From NCBI GenBank assembly GCA_905479075.1, contig CAJQLA010000015.1:18588-82587 (forward strand): 64,000 nt of DNA, read 5' to 3'. The DNA is from an uncultured Gammaproteobacteria bacterium (GTDB lineage Bacteria; Pseudomonadota; Gammaproteobacteria; Nitrosococcales; Methylophagaceae). Positions 1 to 9,595 of this stretch are shown here, piece after piece; position 1 is the first letter of the stretch, and every line of letters begins with the position of its first letter. Below the pieces are notes generated by a model that saw nothing but the letters and a program-made list of their open reading frames with translations, was not told where the DNA came from and ran no database searches. The translations under genes and the position numbers were made by a program.

Positions 1-1
1 T

Positions 2-1168
2 AGACTACCCGTTAAATACCCTCAACTCAGTAATGCCTTACAGCAAGCGACTATTTACAAAGGGACACCAGAAACTCGGCATCAGAGTGAATCTGAAGTC
101 AGAAGCCTGATAGGGAATAGTCAAAAAATGAAGAGTGTGGTCAAGATGATTGATCAAGTATCCGATTCGGAAGCTAATGTTCTTATATTGGGTGAATCGG
201 GGACAGGTAAAGAAGTTGTTGCTCGAAATCTGCATCATTCCTCGTCACGCCGAAACAAACCTTTGGTGCCTGTTAATTGTGGTGCTATTCCGGGAGAACT
301 TCTGGAGAGTGAGTTATTTGGTCATGAAAAAGGGGCTTTTACAGGCGCTATTACAACAAGAAAAGGCCGTTTTGAAATGGCTGAAGGCGGAACGCTGTTT
401 TTAGATGAAATCGGTGATATGCCATTACCCATGCAAGTTAAATTATTGCGTGTTCTTCAAGAGCGAACCTATGAACGTGTGGGTAGTAATAAGCCAATGA
501 CAACTAACGTTCGTGTTATCGCTGCAACCCATCGTAACCTAGATGAGCATATCGCTGATGGTCGTTTTCGTGAAGATTTGTATTATCGTTTGAATGTATT
601 TCCCATTGAGATGCCATCACTCAGACAGCGGCCAGAAGATATTCCGCTTTTAATCAATGAACTGATCACGCGAATTGAGCATGAAAATAGAGGAACGGTC
701 AGGTTAACAGCCCAAGCCATCGCTTCATTATGCCGGTATGAGTGGCCCGGAAATGTGCGAGAGCTGGCTAACGTAATTGAACGTTTAGTGATTCTATTTC
801 CCTATAGCACGGTGGATTTTGATGACTTACCTGAGAAGTATCAAATTGCTACTGGTGATTTGCCAGAAGCGGTCACTCAAGTTATCGAACAAGCGCCTGA
901 GCAACAAATGCCGATTAAACCTGTGTCAGAAAAAGGCAATCAAGCCAATGAGCCCGCGCAAAATAACGGTGCATTGGAAGCAGATGAATTACCTGAAGAT
1001 GGTTTAGATCTTAAACAGCATCTAGCTAATTTAGAGTTTTTATTGATCAAACAAGCATTAGAAGAGTCTGTGGGTGTCGTAGCTCACGCAGCGACTAAAT
1101 TAAAAATGCGTCGGACAACACTCGTTGAAAAAATGAGAAAGTACGGCATACAGCGAGAAGGTGAGTAA
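2..1168 (+). CDS. fleQ: Flagellar master regulator FleQ/FlrA, sigma-54 activator (5' partial)
   Basis: Enhancer-binding protein that switches on the flagellar hierarchy with sigma-54 RNA polymerase. The reading frame is open to the left edge of the window, so the N-terminal receiver-like domain is missing; the first ATG at 128 is internal and lies inside a conserved stretch ([15 protein letters not shown]) that belongs to the linker and AAA+ domain. The AAA+ domain has Walker A GESGTGKE, the sigma-54 contact loop GAFTGA, Walker [13 protein letters not shown] and the R-finger region. It is followed by a linker rich in E, Q and P and a C-terminal Fis-type HTH ([20 protein letters not shown]). 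Sequence closely resembles Pseudomonas FleQ, and fleS and fleR follow on the same strand. Identity is very secure; only the true start lies outside. Confidence 0.95.
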   Translation, partial: RLPVKYPQLSNALQQATIYKGTPETRHQSESEVRSLIGNSQKMKSVVKMIDQVSDSEANVLILGESGTGKEVVARNLHHSSSRRNKPLVPVNCGAIPGELLESELFGHEKGAFTGAITTRKGRFEMAEGGTLFLDEIGDMPLPMQVKLLRVLQERTYERVGSNKPMTTNVRVIAATHRNLDEHIADGRFREDLYYRLNVFPIEMPSLRQRPEDIPLLINELITRIEHENRGTVRLTAQAIASLCRYEWPGNVRELANVIERLVILFPYSTVDFDDLPEKYQIATGDLPEAVTQVIEQAPEQQMPIKPVSEKGNQANEPAQNNGALEADELPEDGLDLKQHLANLEFLLIKQALEESVGVVAHAATKLKMRRTTLVEKMRKYGIQREGE

Positions 1169-1239
1169 CCCAGCTGTCATAACTTTGACTTTTTAGATTT
1201 AATTTTTATAACTTGTTGAAGTTTATCGTTTTGTTGTGG

Positions 1240-1255
1240 AGGCATGATTTTTGCT
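1240..1255 (+). promoter_or_regulatory. Sigma-54 promoter upstream of fleSR
   Basis: AGGCATGATTTTTGCT fits the -24/-12 consensus TGGCACG-N4-TTGCW, with GG and GC separated by exactly 10 bases. It lies about 40 bases before the fleS start, in the only sizeable gap between fleQ and fleS. FleQ is known to activate fleSR from such promoters. Confidence 0.75.
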
Positions 1256-1296
1256 CTAGTCAAATATAGTAATTATTTGATATCGGAGTGATATTC

Positions 1297-2478
1297 ATGA
1301 GCCTAAAGCAGAATATTAGGACCGCCTCAACACATACACCACAGCATCCTTTTATCGAACAGGCGGGCTGGGATGAAATCGTAGTTGATGAAGCACCGCT
1401 GACTAAAGGGCTAAAACTCAACCGTCGAAAGCAAGATAGAAAGATAGAACAAGCACATCGTCTCGCTAATCGAATGGCACGCTTGTTGGAAGTATTGCCG
1501 GGTGGCGTTGTTGTTTTAAATGGGAAAGGTATCGTACAACAATGTAATGCGGCTGCCATTAAACTACTAGGTGAACCGCTACATGGTGAGTATTGGACCG
1601 ATGTTATTAAGCGATCTTTTTCATCTAAAACTGATAATAGTCAGGATTTAGCACTAACGAATGGACGTTTAGTTCATATCTCAACAAGTCCGTTAGAGGA
1701 CGAGCCAGGTCAAATCGTTTTACTTAACGATGTTACAGAAACACGCCAGCTGCAATTAAAGGTTTCTCATTTACAACGCTTATCAGCCATGGGTGAAGTC
1801 GCTGCTCGCTTAGCCCATCAAATACGAACACCGCTTTCATCAGCCTTACTGTATTTGTCACCGCTATTAAAAGAAAATACTGATCCTAAGCTCAAACATA
1901 GCTTTGCCAAAAAACTACACAATAGTATCAAACATATGGAAAGCTTGATTAAGGATATGTTGGCTTATTCGCGTGGCGATATGGCGAATACCGCACCAGT
2001 TGAAATTACCGATTTATGCCAAGCAGTAGAACAACAATTTCATGCTCAACCCGAAGCCAATAACTACAAGTTAAAAATGAATAATACCGTTCCTGACGCA
2101 GTGGTTTTTGGCAGTAAAGATGCACTTAGTAGCGCCTTGAATAATCTATTAACCAATGCTCGTTTGGCTTGTGGTGATCAAGGGGAACTATCGGTCTTTA
2201 TTGATAGTGTTCAAGACGAACAAGCTGTTAAGTGGGTTGAAATCAGCGTTACAGATAATGGTGCAGGAATAGCAAGAGAAGACCAAGATAATATCCTAGT
2301 TCCCTTTTTTACAACTCGTTCATCAGGAACAGGCCTTGGCTTACCTGTTGTGCAATCTATTGCTAAAGCACACCGAGGCTCATTGTCATTTATTAGCGAA
2401 TTAGGGAAGGGAAGTACTTTTTACTTACGCCTTCCACACTACATAGTAGCGAACAAGCATAAGGAAATTGGATTATGA
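1297..2478 (+). CDS. fleS: Flagellar two-component sensor kinase FleS/FlrB
   Basis: Cytoplasmic histidine kinase that phosphorylates FleR to turn on middle flagellar genes. No membrane segment is seen. The order is an N-terminal tail, a PAS domain (about residues 50-150), a dimerisation/H-box region with AHQIRTPLS and phosphoacceptor His174, and an HATPase_c domain with the N-box NNLLTNARLA, DNGAGI and GTGLGLPVV. I chose ATG 1297, which follows a CGGAG ribosome site; an in-frame GTG at 1288 is the only close alternative. The stop overlaps the fleR start by 4 bases (ATGA), indicating translational coupling. A sigma-54 promoter lies just upstream. Confidence 0.93.
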   Translation: MSLKQNIRTASTHTPQHPFIEQAGWDEIVVDEAPLTKGLKLNRRKQDRKIEQAHRLANRMARLLEVLPGGVVVLNGKGIVQQCNAAAIKLLGEPLHGEYWTDVIKRSFSSKTDNSQDLALTNGRLVHISTSPLEDEPGQIVLLNDVTETRQLQLKVSHLQRLSAMGEVAARLAHQIRTPLSSALLYLSPLLKENTDPKLKHSFAKKLHNSIKHMESLIKDMLAYSRGDMANTAPVEITDLCQAVEQQFHAQPEANNYKLKMNNTVPDAVVFGSKDALSSALNNLLTNARLACGDQGELSVFIDSVQDEQAVKWVEISVTDNGAGIAREDQDNILVPFFTTRSSGTGLGLPVVQSIAKAHRGSLSFISELGKGSTFYLRLPHYIVANKHKEIGL

Positions 2479-3845
2479 GTCAAGCAACTATTCTAGTCGT
2501 AGAAGATGATAGCGATCTACGTGGGGCACTTTGCGACACACTTGAGTTAGCGGGCTACAAAGTCACTGCAACAGATAAAGGGCAAAGTGCACTGGATAAA
2601 CTGGCTAATGAAGAGATTGGTTTGTTATTGAGCGATCTACAAATGCGCCCTATGGATGGACATACTTTACTAAAAAAAGCCAAAGCAATGATGCCAGAGT
2701 TACCGGTGGTGATCATGACGGCATTTGGCACGGTGCAAGGTGCAGTTGATGCCTTACATGAAGGTGCCAGTGACTACCTAATTAAGCCTTTTGAAGCAGA
2801 TGACTTACTCGATCGGGTACAGCGGTATGTGAGAACAATCGCTCTGAATGAAGACATGATTGCGGTTGATCCATCGTCACGGGATTTAGTTTCGCTGGCT
2901 AAACGTGTTGCAGATACAGAAGCCACAGTTTTAATGAGTGGAGAAAGTGGAACGGGGAAAGAAGTTTTAGCACGATTTTTACACAATAACTCATCGAGAA
3001 ATGATAAACCTTTTGTGGCTATCAACTGTGCCGCTATTCCTGAAAACATGCTGGAAGCGACATTATTTGGTTATGAAAAAGGTGCTTTCACAGGCGCTAG
3101 TCAGGCTTACGCGGGCAAGTTTGAACAGGCAAATCAAGGCACCATTTTATTAGACGAAATTTCAGAGATGGATCTCAACTTACAAGCCAAATTACTACGC
3201 GTTATTCAAGAGAGAGAAGTTGAGCGAATTGGTGGTAGAAAAACGCTGCCGTTAGATGTGCGAGTCTTGGCAACAACCAATAGACTGTTAAAGGATGAAG
3301 TAACAGCTGGAAACTTTCGAGAAGATCTGTTCTATCGTTTGAATGTGTTTCCTCTCAAATTGTTGCCACTTCGAGAAAGAATCGCAGATATTATGCCTTT
3401 ATCAAAACATATTCTTCATCGCCATTGTGAGCTATTGAACCGTACGGTTCCTATGTTTAGTGATTGTGCTGAAAACAGCATGATTCAACACCCTTGGCTA
3501 GGCAATGTGCGTGAGTTGGATAATGTGTTGCAACGTGCCTTGATTTTACAAGCAGGACAAACTATCAGAGCCAAAGATTTGGCGTTTGAAACGATGACTG
3601 AGTCCTCTTCGGTATCAGACCCTCAGGGAGAACCCCTCGCAACAAATAATTTAGGAGATGATTTACGCAGCCATGAGCAACGTCATATTTTGGATGCTTT
3701 GGAGCGTAACAACTGTAGCAGAAGGGTGACAGCAAAAGAACTCGGTATTAGTGAACGCACATTGAGATATAAAATTTCGAGTTTTAGAGAACAAGGTATC
3801 GCTATTCCCGAGAAGGTTGGCAAGAATTCTGCTAGCTTAAGCTAA
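2475..3845 (+). CDS. fleR: Sigma-54 response regulator FleR/FlrC
   Basis: Response regulator partner of FleS that activates hook-basal-body promoters. Residues 1-120 form a receiver domain (acidic pair Asp11/Asp12, phosphoacceptor Asp54, conserved Thr in VIMTAFG, Lys in IKPF). Residues about 130-360 form the AAA+ domain with Walker [16 protein letters not shown] and LLDEISEMD. The C-terminus is a Fis-type HTH (VTAKELGISERTLRYKI). The length of 456 aa is normal. The last codons contain a sigma-54 promoter that appears to drive fliE, an economical arrangement. Confidence 0.95.
   Translation: MSQATILVVEDDSDLRGALCDTLELAGYKVTATDKGQSALDKLANEEIGLLLSDLQMRPMDGHTLLKKAKAMMPELPVVIMTAFGTVQGAVDALHEGASDYLIKPFEADDLLDRVQRYVRTIALNEDMIAVDPSSRDLVSLAKRVADTEATVLMSGESGTGKEVLARFLHNNSSRNDKPFVAINCAAIPENMLEATLFGYEKGAFTGASQAYAGKFEQANQGTILLDEISEMDLNLQAKLLRVIQEREVERIGGRKTLPLDVRVLATTNRLLKDEVTAGNFREDLFYRLNVFPLKLLPLRERIADIMPLSKHILHRHCELLNRTVPMFSDCAENSMIQHPWLGNVRELDNVLQRALILQAGQTIRAKDLAFETMTESSSVSDPQGEPLATNNLGDDLRSHEQRHILDALERNNCSRRVTAKELGISERTLRYKISSFREQGIAIPEKVGKNSASLS
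3818..3833 (+). promoter_or_regulatory. Sigma-54 promoter for the fliE operon, inside the 3' end of fleR
   Basis: TGGCAAGAATTCTGCT matches TGGCACG-N4-TTGCW with GG-N10-GC spacing. A start about 12 bases past the GC would fall at about 3844, leaving a short leader with a GGAGA ribosome site before fliE at 3871. Confidence 0.78.
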
Positions 3846-3870
3846 ACATCAAAAATGTGGAGATACACTT

Positions 3871-4203
3871 ATGATTAATGCTATCGATCCAAACCAATTA
3901 CTTGCACAGATGAAGGCATTACAGGCACAAGCATCACAGCAGCCAATTGCAACTGAAGTACTGGAAAAACCAGGTGGAGTTACTGATTTTTCTAAATTAA
4001 TGAAAACTGCAGTTGATCAAGTTAATGAAACGCAACAAGCCTCAAGTCAATTAAAAACAGCATTTGAAATGGGTGATCCGAATGTGTCATTAGCCGATGC
4101 AATGATTGCATCACAAAAAGCATCAGTGGCATTTGAGGCGACAGTACAAGTCCGCAATAAATTAATAAAAGCCTATGAAGAAGTGATGAGGATGAGTATT
4201 TAG
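3871..4203 (+). CDS. fliE: Flagellar hook-basal body protein FliE
   Basis: Small export-apparatus/rod adaptor that links the MS ring and its export gate to the proximal rod. The 110 aa length and C-terminal helix pattern (DPNVSLADAMIASQKASVAFEATVQVRNKL, here split across about residues 69-100) are diagnostic of the family. It is the first gene of the fliEFGHIJ run and follows a sigma-54 promoter in the end of fleR. GGAGA about 8 bases before the ATG supports the start. Confidence 0.94.
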   Translation: MINAIDPNQLLAQMKALQAQASQQPIATEVLEKPGGVTDFSKLMKTAVDQVNETQQASSQLKTAFEMGDPNVSLADAMIASQKASVAFEATVQVRNKLIKAYEEVMRMSI

Positions 4204-4252
4204 TGAGTTTAAACTCAACATCATTTAATGACTAAAGACATCGAGTAGTACT

Positions 4253-5914
4253 ATGGAAAATGCACCTACAACAACCCCGTCAGCCGCCACAACTATTGCT
4301 ACAATGCAAGGTAATGTTTCTCGCCAGCCGATTATGAAACAAATTGGTTTTTTATTGGCGATAGCTGCCAGCATTGCGCTTGGTGGTTTCATTTTGATGT
4401 GGGCTCAATCACCTAATTATCAAGTACTGTTCAATGGGTTGGAAGCGAAAGAATCATCGGAGATCGTTGCTGCTCTCCAGCAAACGGATACAGACTATAA
4501 ATTGGACCCAAGTTCTGGCGCAGTATTGGTTCCTGCTTCTAAACTACAAAGTATAAGAATGACGTTAGCTGCAGAAGGGCTACCTCGAAGCGTGTCTCCT
4601 GGGATGGAGATGTTAAGTGAAGAGCAAGGTTTTGGTACTAGCCAATTTATTGAGCGTGCGCGTTATCAGCATGCAATGGAAGAAGAATTATCACGCTCTA
4701 TTTCAGAACTCTACAATGTGAAGAGTGCGCGTGTTCATCTTGCCATTCCAAAGCAATCAGTTTTTGTCCGAGATAGAAAACCAGCGAGTGCGTCTGTTGT
4801 TGTCAACTTATACGCGGGTCGTAATTTAGAACCAGGACAAGTAAGTGCTGTGACTCATATGGTCGCTTCAAGTGTGCCAAATATGTCTAATAGTAATGTC
4901 ACTATTGTTGATCAAAAAGGTAGTTTACTAACCCAAGTCGATAGAAGTGATAGCTTGGCCATGAGTGATAGTCAACTGAAATATACCCAAAAGCTAGAAC
5001 GAAATTATATTCAGAGAATTGAAAATATTTTGGCTCCGATTGTTGGTTCAAATGGTGTTAGAGCACAGGTTGTAGCTGTGGTGGATTTCACGGTCACAGA
5101 ACAAACACATGAAAGCTATAACCCTGATATGACGGTAATGCGTAGTGAGCAAGTTCAAGAAGAAAATCGAGTAGGTAGCATGGGTGCGATAGGAATTCCT
5201 GGCGCATTAAGTAATCAGCCTTCTCTACAAGGTACTGCACCCGAAACGCTTACTGATGAGGAAGGTGGTGGGTCAGCAACGCCATCTGCTATACCAACGA
5301 CGTCAAGTAAACAAAGCACAAGGAATTTTGAGTTAGATCGGACTATTAGCCATACCCGTGTGGCACCAGGGTCTATCAGAAAATTAAGTGTAGCGGTATT
5401 AGTCGATGAGCGTCGTGAAGCAGGTAGCACAGAATCAACGCCATTATCTGAAGCTGAAATGACAAGAATTAATGCGCTTATTATGGATGCCATAGGCTTT
5501 AATAAAGCACGTGGTGATAGTTTGAATATTGTTAATGCCGCATTCTTAATACCCGCAGAAGCTGAACCGTTACCGGAACTTGCTATCTGGGAACAGGTTT
5601 GGGTATGGGATGTTGCTAAACAAGCCTTAGGCGGCTTGTTAGTCTTGTTCTTAATCTTTGGTGTCATTAGACCTGCATTTAAAGACTTGAATAAGGTTGA
5701 TCAGGCTAGCGCAGGAATGCAAGCGAATATAGCAGCAGGCATGAATCCAGAAGCAGCATTGGCACTAGCGAATACAGGTCAGGCTGAGGGTGCTAAAATA
5801 ACGACAGGTTCAGAGGATGTAGAAGGCCAACTTACTAATGTTCGTAGTCTTGTACAACAAGATCCAGCATTAGTGGCGCAAGTGGTTAAGAATTGGACAA
5901 TGAGTGAATCATAA
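4253..5914 (+). CDS. fliF: Flagellar MS-ring protein FliF
   Basis: Forms the MS ring in the inner membrane and the base for the rotor and export gate. A first transmembrane helix lies at about residues 30-52, followed by the secretin/YscJ-like ring-building motifs in the periplasmic part (FNGLEAKESSEIVAAL; RYQHAMEEELSRSI; VHLAIPKQSVFVR). Then comes a low-complexity G/S/T-rich loop (about 310-360), a second transmembrane helix at about 447-470, and a short C-terminal tail (SLVQQDPALVAQVVKNW) that binds FliG. At 553 aa it has normal length. The stop overlaps the fliG ATG by one base. Confidence 0.95.
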   Translation: MENAPTTTPSAATTIATMQGNVSRQPIMKQIGFLLAIAASIALGGFILMWAQSPNYQVLFNGLEAKESSEIVAALQQTDTDYKLDPSSGAVLVPASKLQSIRMTLAAEGLPRSVSPGMEMLSEEQGFGTSQFIERARYQHAMEEELSRSISELYNVKSARVHLAIPKQSVFVRDRKPASASVVVNLYAGRNLEPGQVSAVTHMVASSVPNMSNSNVTIVDQKGSLLTQVDRSDSLAMSDSQLKYTQKLERNYIQRIENILAPIVGSNGVRAQVVAVVDFTVTEQTHESYNPDMTVMRSEQVQEENRVGSMGAIGIPGALSNQPSLQGTAPETLTDEEGGGSATPSAIPTTSSKQSTRNFELDRTISHTRVAPGSIRKLSVAVLVDERREAGSTESTPLSEAEMTRINALIMDAIGFNKARGDSLNIVNAAFLIPAEAEPLPELAIWEQVWVWDVAKQALGGLLVLFLIFGVIRPAFKDLNKVDQASAGMQANIAAGMNPEAALALANTGQAEGAKITTGSEDVEGQLTNVRSLVQQDPALVAQVVKNWTMSES

Positions 5915-6927
5915 TGGCTGAACAAGCAGCAAGAACATTATCAGGTACTGAAAAAGCAGCTGTCTTTTTACGCTCTATAGGCGAGACAGAAGCAGCACAA
6001 GTGCTTAAGCATATGAATCCGAAAGAGGTTCAAAAAGTCGGCCAAGCGATGGCAATGCTGACCAATGTATCAAGAGAAGAAGTGCAAGTTGTTATTGATA
6101 ACTTTATTACGACTGTCGAGGAACAGACGGGTTTGGGTATTGGCTCTCATGACTATGTTCGTACAATGCTGATAAACGCCTTGGGTGAAGAAAAAGCGGT
6201 CAATGTTCTCGACAGGATAGTATCTGGTGGCAATACCACTGGCTTAGAACAGCTTAAGTGGATGGATGCTCGAGGTATTTATGAAGTTATTAAAATGGAG
6301 CATCCACAAATCATAGCGATTGTGTGTTCATTTTTAGAAGCCGATCAAGCCGCTGAAGTGCTGAGTATGTTTGACGATGCTGAACAATCAAATATTTTAC
6401 TGCGTGTTGCAACGCTAGATGGTGTTCAGCCGACAGCACTGACCGAACTAAACAGCATTTTAGAAAAACAATTTAGTGGTACGACTGGTGGTCAAACGAC
6501 AACAGTCGGTGGTTTAAAAACGGCAGCAGATATTCTCAACTTTGTAGAAACAGGTGTTGAGGCTTCCATAATGGAAAAAATCAAAGAGGCTGAACCTGAT
6601 CTAGGGCAGAACATTGAGGATCTGATGTTCGTCTTTGAAAACTTGATCGATGTCGATGACCGCGGATTCCAAACTTTGATGCGTGAAATTCAGACAGATC
6701 AACTGATGTTAGCTTTAAAAGGTGCTGACGATAATTTGAAAGAAAAATTCTTTTCTAATATGTCTCAGCGTGCAGCTGAAATGATGCGAGACGATCTAGA
6801 AGCCAGTGGGCCTGTACGGGTGAGTGATGTCGAAGCTGCACAGAAAGTTATTCTTGCGACTGCAAGAGAGCTATCAGATAAAGGCGAGATTATGCTAGGC
6901 GGGGGCGGGGGCGATGACTTCCTCTGA
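5914..6927 (+). CDS. fliG: Flagellar motor switch protein FliG
   Basis: C-ring component that binds FliF at its N-terminus and transmits torque from the stator through its C-terminal charged helix. The N-terminal domain begins LSGTEKAAVFLRSIGE; the middle domain has the EHPQ motif (MEHPQIIAIVCSFLE); the C-terminal domain has the conserved MREIQTDQLMLALKGAD torque helix. The length of 337 aa matches the family. It starts on the last base of the fliF stop and overlaps fliH by 14 bases, so the genes are tightly coupled. The C-terminus ends in a glycine run before DDFL. Confidence 0.96.
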   Translation: MAEQAARTLSGTEKAAVFLRSIGETEAAQVLKHMNPKEVQKVGQAMAMLTNVSREEVQVVIDNFITTVEEQTGLGIGSHDYVRTMLINALGEEKAVNVLDRIVSGGNTTGLEQLKWMDARGIYEVIKMEHPQIIAIVCSFLEADQAAEVLSMFDDAEQSNILLRVATLDGVQPTALTELNSILEKQFSGTTGGQTTTVGGLKTAADILNFVETGVEASIMEKIKEAEPDLGQNIEDLMFVFENLIDVDDRGFQTLMREIQTDQLMLALKGADDNLKEKFFSNMSQRAAEMMRDDLEASGPVRVSDVEAAQKVILATARELSDKGEIMLGGGGGDDFL

Positions 6928-7606
6928 TGAGTTGATTACCGAGCAATCGGATACAGTCACTGCTGAGGAGTTAGCTGATTATCAAACATGGCAAGCACCT
7001 CACGTTGTGGCTGTAACTGATATTGGTAGCAAACAAAAAACTTTTTTAACCATTGATGATATTGATGAGTTACAAAAAGAAGCGCACAAAGAAGGTCATC
7101 AACTAGGCTTTGAACAAGGTAAAACAGAAGGCTATCAAGCGGGTTTAAAATTAGCTCAGCAAGAAATGACGCAGCAGGTTGCCTACCTGAAACAAATCAT
7201 GACCACACTCAACACGCCGTTGGAGGAACTCGACACTGAAATCGAGAATGACCTTGTTTCTTTGGTGACATCTGTGGCGAGACAGTTGGTAAGACGTGAG
7301 TTAAAAACAGATAGGGAACATGTCATTGGTGCTGTTAGAGCAGCTTTAGCGGTACTCCCTATTAATGATCGAAAGTTAAAAATATTTCTACATCCACAAG
7401 ATGTTGAACTGGTTAAAAAAGGTTTATCAATCGACGGCGAAGAGACAACTTGGCAATGGATTGATGATCCTATGCTGACAAGAGGTGGCTGCAGATTAGA
7501 AACCGCAGACACTATTATTGATGCCAGTGTCGAATCACGTTTAGAAAGTGTTATCAATAAATTACTAGGTGGAGAACGAGCTGAGGACAGCGAAGATGGC
7601 ATCTGA
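6914..7606 (+). CDS. fliH: Flagellar export ATPase regulator FliH
   Basis: Cytoplasmic negative regulator and membrane anchor of the FliI export ATPase. The sequence shows the family's Gly-repeat helix ([19 protein letters not shown]) near residues 58-76. A C-terminal domain follows ([59 protein letters not shown]) that binds FliI. At 230 aa the length is normal. It overlaps fliG by 14 bases and fliI by 11 bases. Confidence 0.93.
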   Translation: MTSSDELITEQSDTVTAEELADYQTWQAPHVVAVTDIGSKQKTFLTIDDIDELQKEAHKEGHQLGFEQGKTEGYQAGLKLAQQEMTQQVAYLKQIMTTLNTPLEELDTEIENDLVSLVTSVARQLVRRELKTDREHVIGAVRAALAVLPINDRKLKIFLHPQDVELVKKGLSIDGEETTWQWIDDPMLTRGGCRLETADTIIDASVESRLESVINKLLGGERAEDSEDGI

Positions 7607-9029
7607 GCTTGATCTTTCAAAACTTGCTGACCGAACAGAAAAGTGGCGTTCCAAGCTAAAGGATTATCAGTACCGTTTAGATAATGATCAATCCGAGGTG
7701 TTGTCGATAGAAGGACGACTCACTCGCATGGTGGGTTTAACGTTAGAAGCGGTTGGTTTCCAAGCACCTGTTGGTAGTCGTTGTGAAATCCAAGGTGCAG
7801 CAAGTAAGCCGATTGAAGCCGAAGTGGTTGGGTTTTCTGGTGAGACACTCTATTTGATGCCAACAGGCGATATAAGAGGCTTGGTTCCAAATGCACGTGT
7901 TAGACCGATTCACAGTGATTCACAAGTGCCAGTCAGTGATGCTTTATTGGGTCGTGTTGTCGATGGTGCGGGCAAGCCATTGGATGGTAAAGGGCCGATA
8001 AAAGTCAAAGACAAAATGCCTTTGCATGGACAAGCAATGAATCCCTTATCAAGAGCACCTGTCAGGCAACAACTTGATGTAGGCGTACAGGCTATTAATG
8101 CATTAATGACAATTGGTCGTGGCCAGCGAATGGGTTTATTCGCGGGTAGTGGTGTTGGCAAAAGTATCTTGCTCGGCATGATGACGCGATTTACTGAGGC
8201 TGATGTGATTGTTGTTGGTCTGATTGGTGAACGAGGTCGAGAAGTAAAAGAATTTATAGAAGATATTTTGGGTGAACAAGGCTTAGAGAGAGCTGTTGTC
8301 GTCGCTTCCCCTGCGGACCATTCACCATTGATGCGTTTACATGGCGCCATGTTGGCAACGAGTGTTGCTGAGTATTTTCGTGACCAAGGTAAACAAGTTT
8401 TATTGCTGATGGATTCACTAACGCGCTATGCCCAGGCACAACGTGAAATAGCACTAGCGATTGGCGAGCCGCCGGCAACAAAAGGTTATCCACCCTCAGT
8501 ATTTTCCTTGTTACCGCAACTTGTAGAACGGGCCGGTAATGGTGTCAATGGTGGTGCGATTACAGCGATTTATACCGTGTTGACAGAGGGTGATGATCAA
8601 CAAGATCCGGTTGCAGATGCCGCTCGCGCCATTTTAGATGGACATATCGTTTTATCCAGGCAGCTAGCAGAGTCGGGAGTTTATCCTGCTATAGATGTTG
8701 AATCATCTATTAGTCGAGTCATGCCTCAAGTTGTCTCGGAACAACAAATGGAACAGACGCAATTATTTAAACAAATTTACTCTACATATCGACAAAACCA
8801 AGATCTGATTAACGTCGGGGCATATTCGCAAGGAACAGATCCTAAAATAGATCAGGCTATTGCCATGTTCCCAAATCTACAGGCCTTAATAAAACAAAAT
8901 ATGACAGAGGCTATCAACTGGCAGCAAAGTATTGATAATTTGGCAGCAACGGTACACACTCCTATTAACCAAGCCGAAGGGATGATACAAACGCCAATGC
9001 CAGCGAATATAAGAGGTAATTTTTCTTAA
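7596..9029 (+). CDS. fliI: Flagellum-specific export ATPase FliI
   Basis: F1-beta-like ATPase that drives type III export of flagellar subunits. Walker A is AGSGVGKS, followed by [15 protein letters not shown], Walker [17 protein letters not shown] and the TKGYPPSVF motif, all typical of the family. I chose ATG 7596 ([10 protein letters not shown], 477 aa), preceded by GAGG about 9 bases upstream. An upstream in-frame GTG at 7569 would add 9 residues inside fliH and is less likely. Confidence 0.95.
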   Translation: MASELDLSKLADRTEKWRSKLKDYQYRLDNDQSEVLSIEGRLTRMVGLTLEAVGFQAPVGSRCEIQGAASKPIEAEVVGFSGETLYLMPTGDIRGLVPNARVRPIHSDSQVPVSDALLGRVVDGAGKPLDGKGPIKVKDKMPLHGQAMNPLSRAPVRQQLDVGVQAINALMTIGRGQRMGLFAGSGVGKSILLGMMTRFTEADVIVVGLIGERGREVKEFIEDILGEQGLERAVVVASPADHSPLMRLHGAMLATSVAEYFRDQGKQVLLLMDSLTRYAQAQREIALAIGEPPATKGYPPSVFSLLPQLVERAGNGVNGGAITAIYTVLTEGDDQQDPVADAARAILDGHIVLSRQLAESGVYPAIDVESSISRVMPQVVSEQQMEQTQLFKQIYSTYRQNQDLINVGAYSQGTDPKIDQAIAMFPNLQALIKQNMTEAINWQQSIDNLAATVHTPINQAEGMIQTPMPANIRGNFS

Positions 9030-9109
9030 GCTTCAATAGTTGCTGGCGGTCAAAGGTGTCAGTGGAGATAGTGAGAGTGAATCAGTTAAATAAGGTAAAT
9101 CATTAGATA

Positions 9110-9553
9110 ATGAAACGCTCACAGAGACTTAGTGTTGTGGTTGAACTGGCTGTTAAAGCAACGGAAGAAGCTTTGTACAAAGTGAGTCAAGCCAATGCTG
9201 CATGGAGTCAAGATAAGCAGCAGTTAGCTGATTTAAATCAATATAAAGGCGAGTATTTAGTCAAGTTACGTCAGGGTGACCAAGCGACGGTGAGTGGACA
9301 AAAAGTGATGGAGTTGCGAGTATTTCTTGCTCAGTTGGATCAAGCGATCATAGCGCAAGAGCAACAGATTGCTCGGAGCCTAACCCATTTACAGAATATG
9401 CAGCAAGAATGGCGACAAGTCCGAATCAAAGAACAAGCCATGAATTCATTGTTAGCGCGCTACCAACGAGAAGAAAGTCACCAAATTTCAAGACAAGAGC
9501 AAAATGAAAGTGATGAACACAATAATGCTCAGTGGTTGCGTAAGCAAAAATAA
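9110..9553 (+). CDS. fliJ: Flagellar FliJ chaperone/export protein
   Basis: Small, highly helical, Gln-rich cytoplasmic protein that connects the FliI ring to the export gate. The 147 aa length, the start MKRSQRLSVVVELA and the antiparallel coiled-coil composition fit FliJ. So does the position directly after fliI. Sequence conservation in this family is low, so the call leans on context. An 80-base gap separates it from fliI, in which I see no convincing promoter. Confidence 0.85.
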   Translation: MKRSQRLSVVVELAVKATEEALYKVSQANAAWSQDKQQLADLNQYKGEYLVKLRQGDQATVSGQKVMELRVFLAQLDQAIIAQEQQIARSLTHLQNMQQEWRQVRIKEQAMNSLLARYQREESHQISRQEQNESDEHNNAQWLRKQK

Positions 9554-9555
9554 GC

Positions 9556-9591
9556 CATTCTGTTATAGTCACATAAATAGAAAACAGAATG
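9556..9591 (+). repeat. Inverted repeat spanning the translation-start region of the STAS-CheA gene
   Basis: A perfect 9-base inverted repeat, CATTCTGTT (9556-9564) and AACAGAATG (9583-9591), is separated by 18 bases. The right arm covers the only purine-rich stretch before the GTG-ATG-ATG start cluster at 9593-9601. It could be a protein-binding site or an RNA hairpin masking the ribosome site; neither is shown. Confidence 0.5.
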
Positions 9592-9595
9592 AGTG

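Noticed and set aside
128..1168. FleQ as a complete 346-aa gene starting at ATG 128
   Set aside because: The frame is open to the left edge with conserved FleQ residues before 128, so the gene is cut by the window.
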